The notes under the pieces: model-generated
Told to the model about the DNA's origin: nothing
Databases searched by the model: none
The model's input: only the letters and a program-made list of their open reading frames with translations
Position numbers and translations under genes: made by a program
Shown: one piece after another, positions 5,272-5,620 of the stretch
How the letters are laid out: each line of letters opens with the position of its first letter
Position numbering within the stretch: the first letter of the stretch is position 1
NCBI GenBank assembly: GCA_038891515.1
Contig: JAWAEB010000090.1
Coordinates: forward strand, 1-5,620
Length of the DNA: 5,620 nucleotides
Direction of reading: 5' to 3'
Source of the DNA: HRBIN01 sp038891515
GTDB taxonomy: Archaea; Thermoproteota; Nitrososphaeria_A; Caldarchaeales; Caldarchaeaceae

Positions 5272-5555
5272 CTAGTATATCAGATTCTTTGATGTGATGT
5301 TGTTTTTCTTTTTCTCGGCTTCTTTCTCACCACTCTTGCAGTAGGGACATCTGTCTCTGTTCTCGAATGTTTGATGGCATACGCTACAAGATGACTGTCC
5401 CCTGTCGTACTGGGGCTGGACGCCTGAAGGAATGAACGGAGATTCTTCATATTCTTTATAGGTGAATCTTGGTATTCCATCCTCAACCCATAGGACTATT
5501 CTAACCTCTCTTCCGTCGCTAGCGTCGTAGGGACTGTCAACTTAAGGCCATCCAT
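5272..5555 (-). CDS. zinc-ribbon protein of unknown function, with an apparent frameshift
   Basis: The downstream frame (5541-5272) is open for 89 codons but has no ATG, GTG or TTG anywhere in it. The likely N-terminus, MDGLKLTVP from ATG 5555, is one frame away; GTG 5567 is an alternative start. Adding one base to the CCC run (plus-strand ggg, 5530-5532) joins the two as LKLTVPYDASDGREVRIV. The joined protein would have 94 residues: a beta-rich part (10-35), a zinc ribbon C57xxC60 and C70xxC73 (CSVCHQTF, CPYC), and a lysine-rich tail (KEAEKKKNN). One missing C in a homopolymer would explain everything, either as a sequencing error or as a real mutation. A classic slippery heptamer is not seen. 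The function is unknown; the ribbon may bind nucleic acid or a partner protein. Confidence 0.65.
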
Positions 5556-5620
5556 GACCTTATCCACTTCTCCGATACCTTAGGCCTGTATGTTGGGAAG
5601 CATGCGTTAAACTGTCTTAT
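5537..5620 (-). CDS. possible C-terminal end of a gene running in from the right edge
   Basis: On the minus strand only this frame is open from the window edge. It gives 27 residues ending KVSEKWIRSWMALS and then TGA. The codons (ATA, AGA, AGG, AAG) look like those of the neighbouring genes. If real, its end overlaps the start of the zinc-ribbon gene by about 19 nt, and the latter's ribosome binding site would lie inside it. The piece is too short to identify, and it could be a chance open stretch. Confidence 0.3.
   Translation of the reverse strand: MRQFNACFPTYRPKVSEKWIRSWMALS

Noticed and set aside
5305..5325. T-rich run on the plus strand that could be a terminator for FKBP.
   Set aside because: It lies 440 nt beyond the FKBP stop and is simply the complement of the lysine-rich codons of the zinc-ribbon gene's tail.
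5280..5486. Minus-strand 68-codon ORF beginning MRMEYQDSP.
   Set aside because: It overlaps the zinc-ribbon frame. The zinc-ribbon frame has a Cys4 motif and a better composition, so this is a shadow.

Overview
The window is archaeal chromosome. It carries an archaeal-type proteasome beta subunit, the KH-beta-CASP nuclease aCPSF1 (FttA), an archaeal Sm-like protein, ribosomal protein eL37, a long-type archaeal FKBP prolyl isomerase, a tRNA gene with bulge-helix-bulge introns and no encoded CCA, and TATA-box promoters. Frequent TTG starts, rich use of ATA/AGG/AGA codons and a tRNA with two introns fit a thermophilic TACK-type lineage. That placement is an inference; the sequence alone does not fix the species.

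Layout from left to right: 1-386 has no convincing gene. At 387-509 (minus) lies tRNA-Leu(UAA), with a 26-nt intron in the D arm and a 12-nt intron in the anticodon loop, and a TATA box at the expected distance upstream. 510-960 has no convincing gene; it holds a possible U-tract terminator and a short direct repeat. From 4023 down to 961 (minus) runs a compact cluster in the order psmB, aCPSF1, lsm, rpl37e, with gaps of 18, 39 and 39 nt and probably one transcript. The eL37 gene is only 55 codons long. A 136-bp divergent promoter region (4024-4159) separates this cluster from a plus-strand FKBP gene (4160-4864). The FKBP gene converges on, and overlaps by 20 nt, a minus-strand gene for a small membrane protein. 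Upstream of that gene is a zinc-ribbon protein gene (5272-5555, minus) with an apparent frameshift, and then possibly the tail of another minus-strand gene running off the right edge.

Taken together, the minus-strand cluster joins protein degradation (20S proteasome), RNA 3'-end formation and transcription termination (aCPSF1/FttA), RNA binding (LSm) and the large ribosomal subunit (eL37). FKBP adds protein folding. This is a housekeeping neighbourhood. I see no CRISPR array, intact insertion sequence, toxin-antitoxin pair or defence system. The points most worth a second look are the doubly interrupted tRNA-Leu, the start-less frameshifted zinc-ribbon ORF, the unrecognised membrane protein, and the two gene-free tracts flanking the tRNA.
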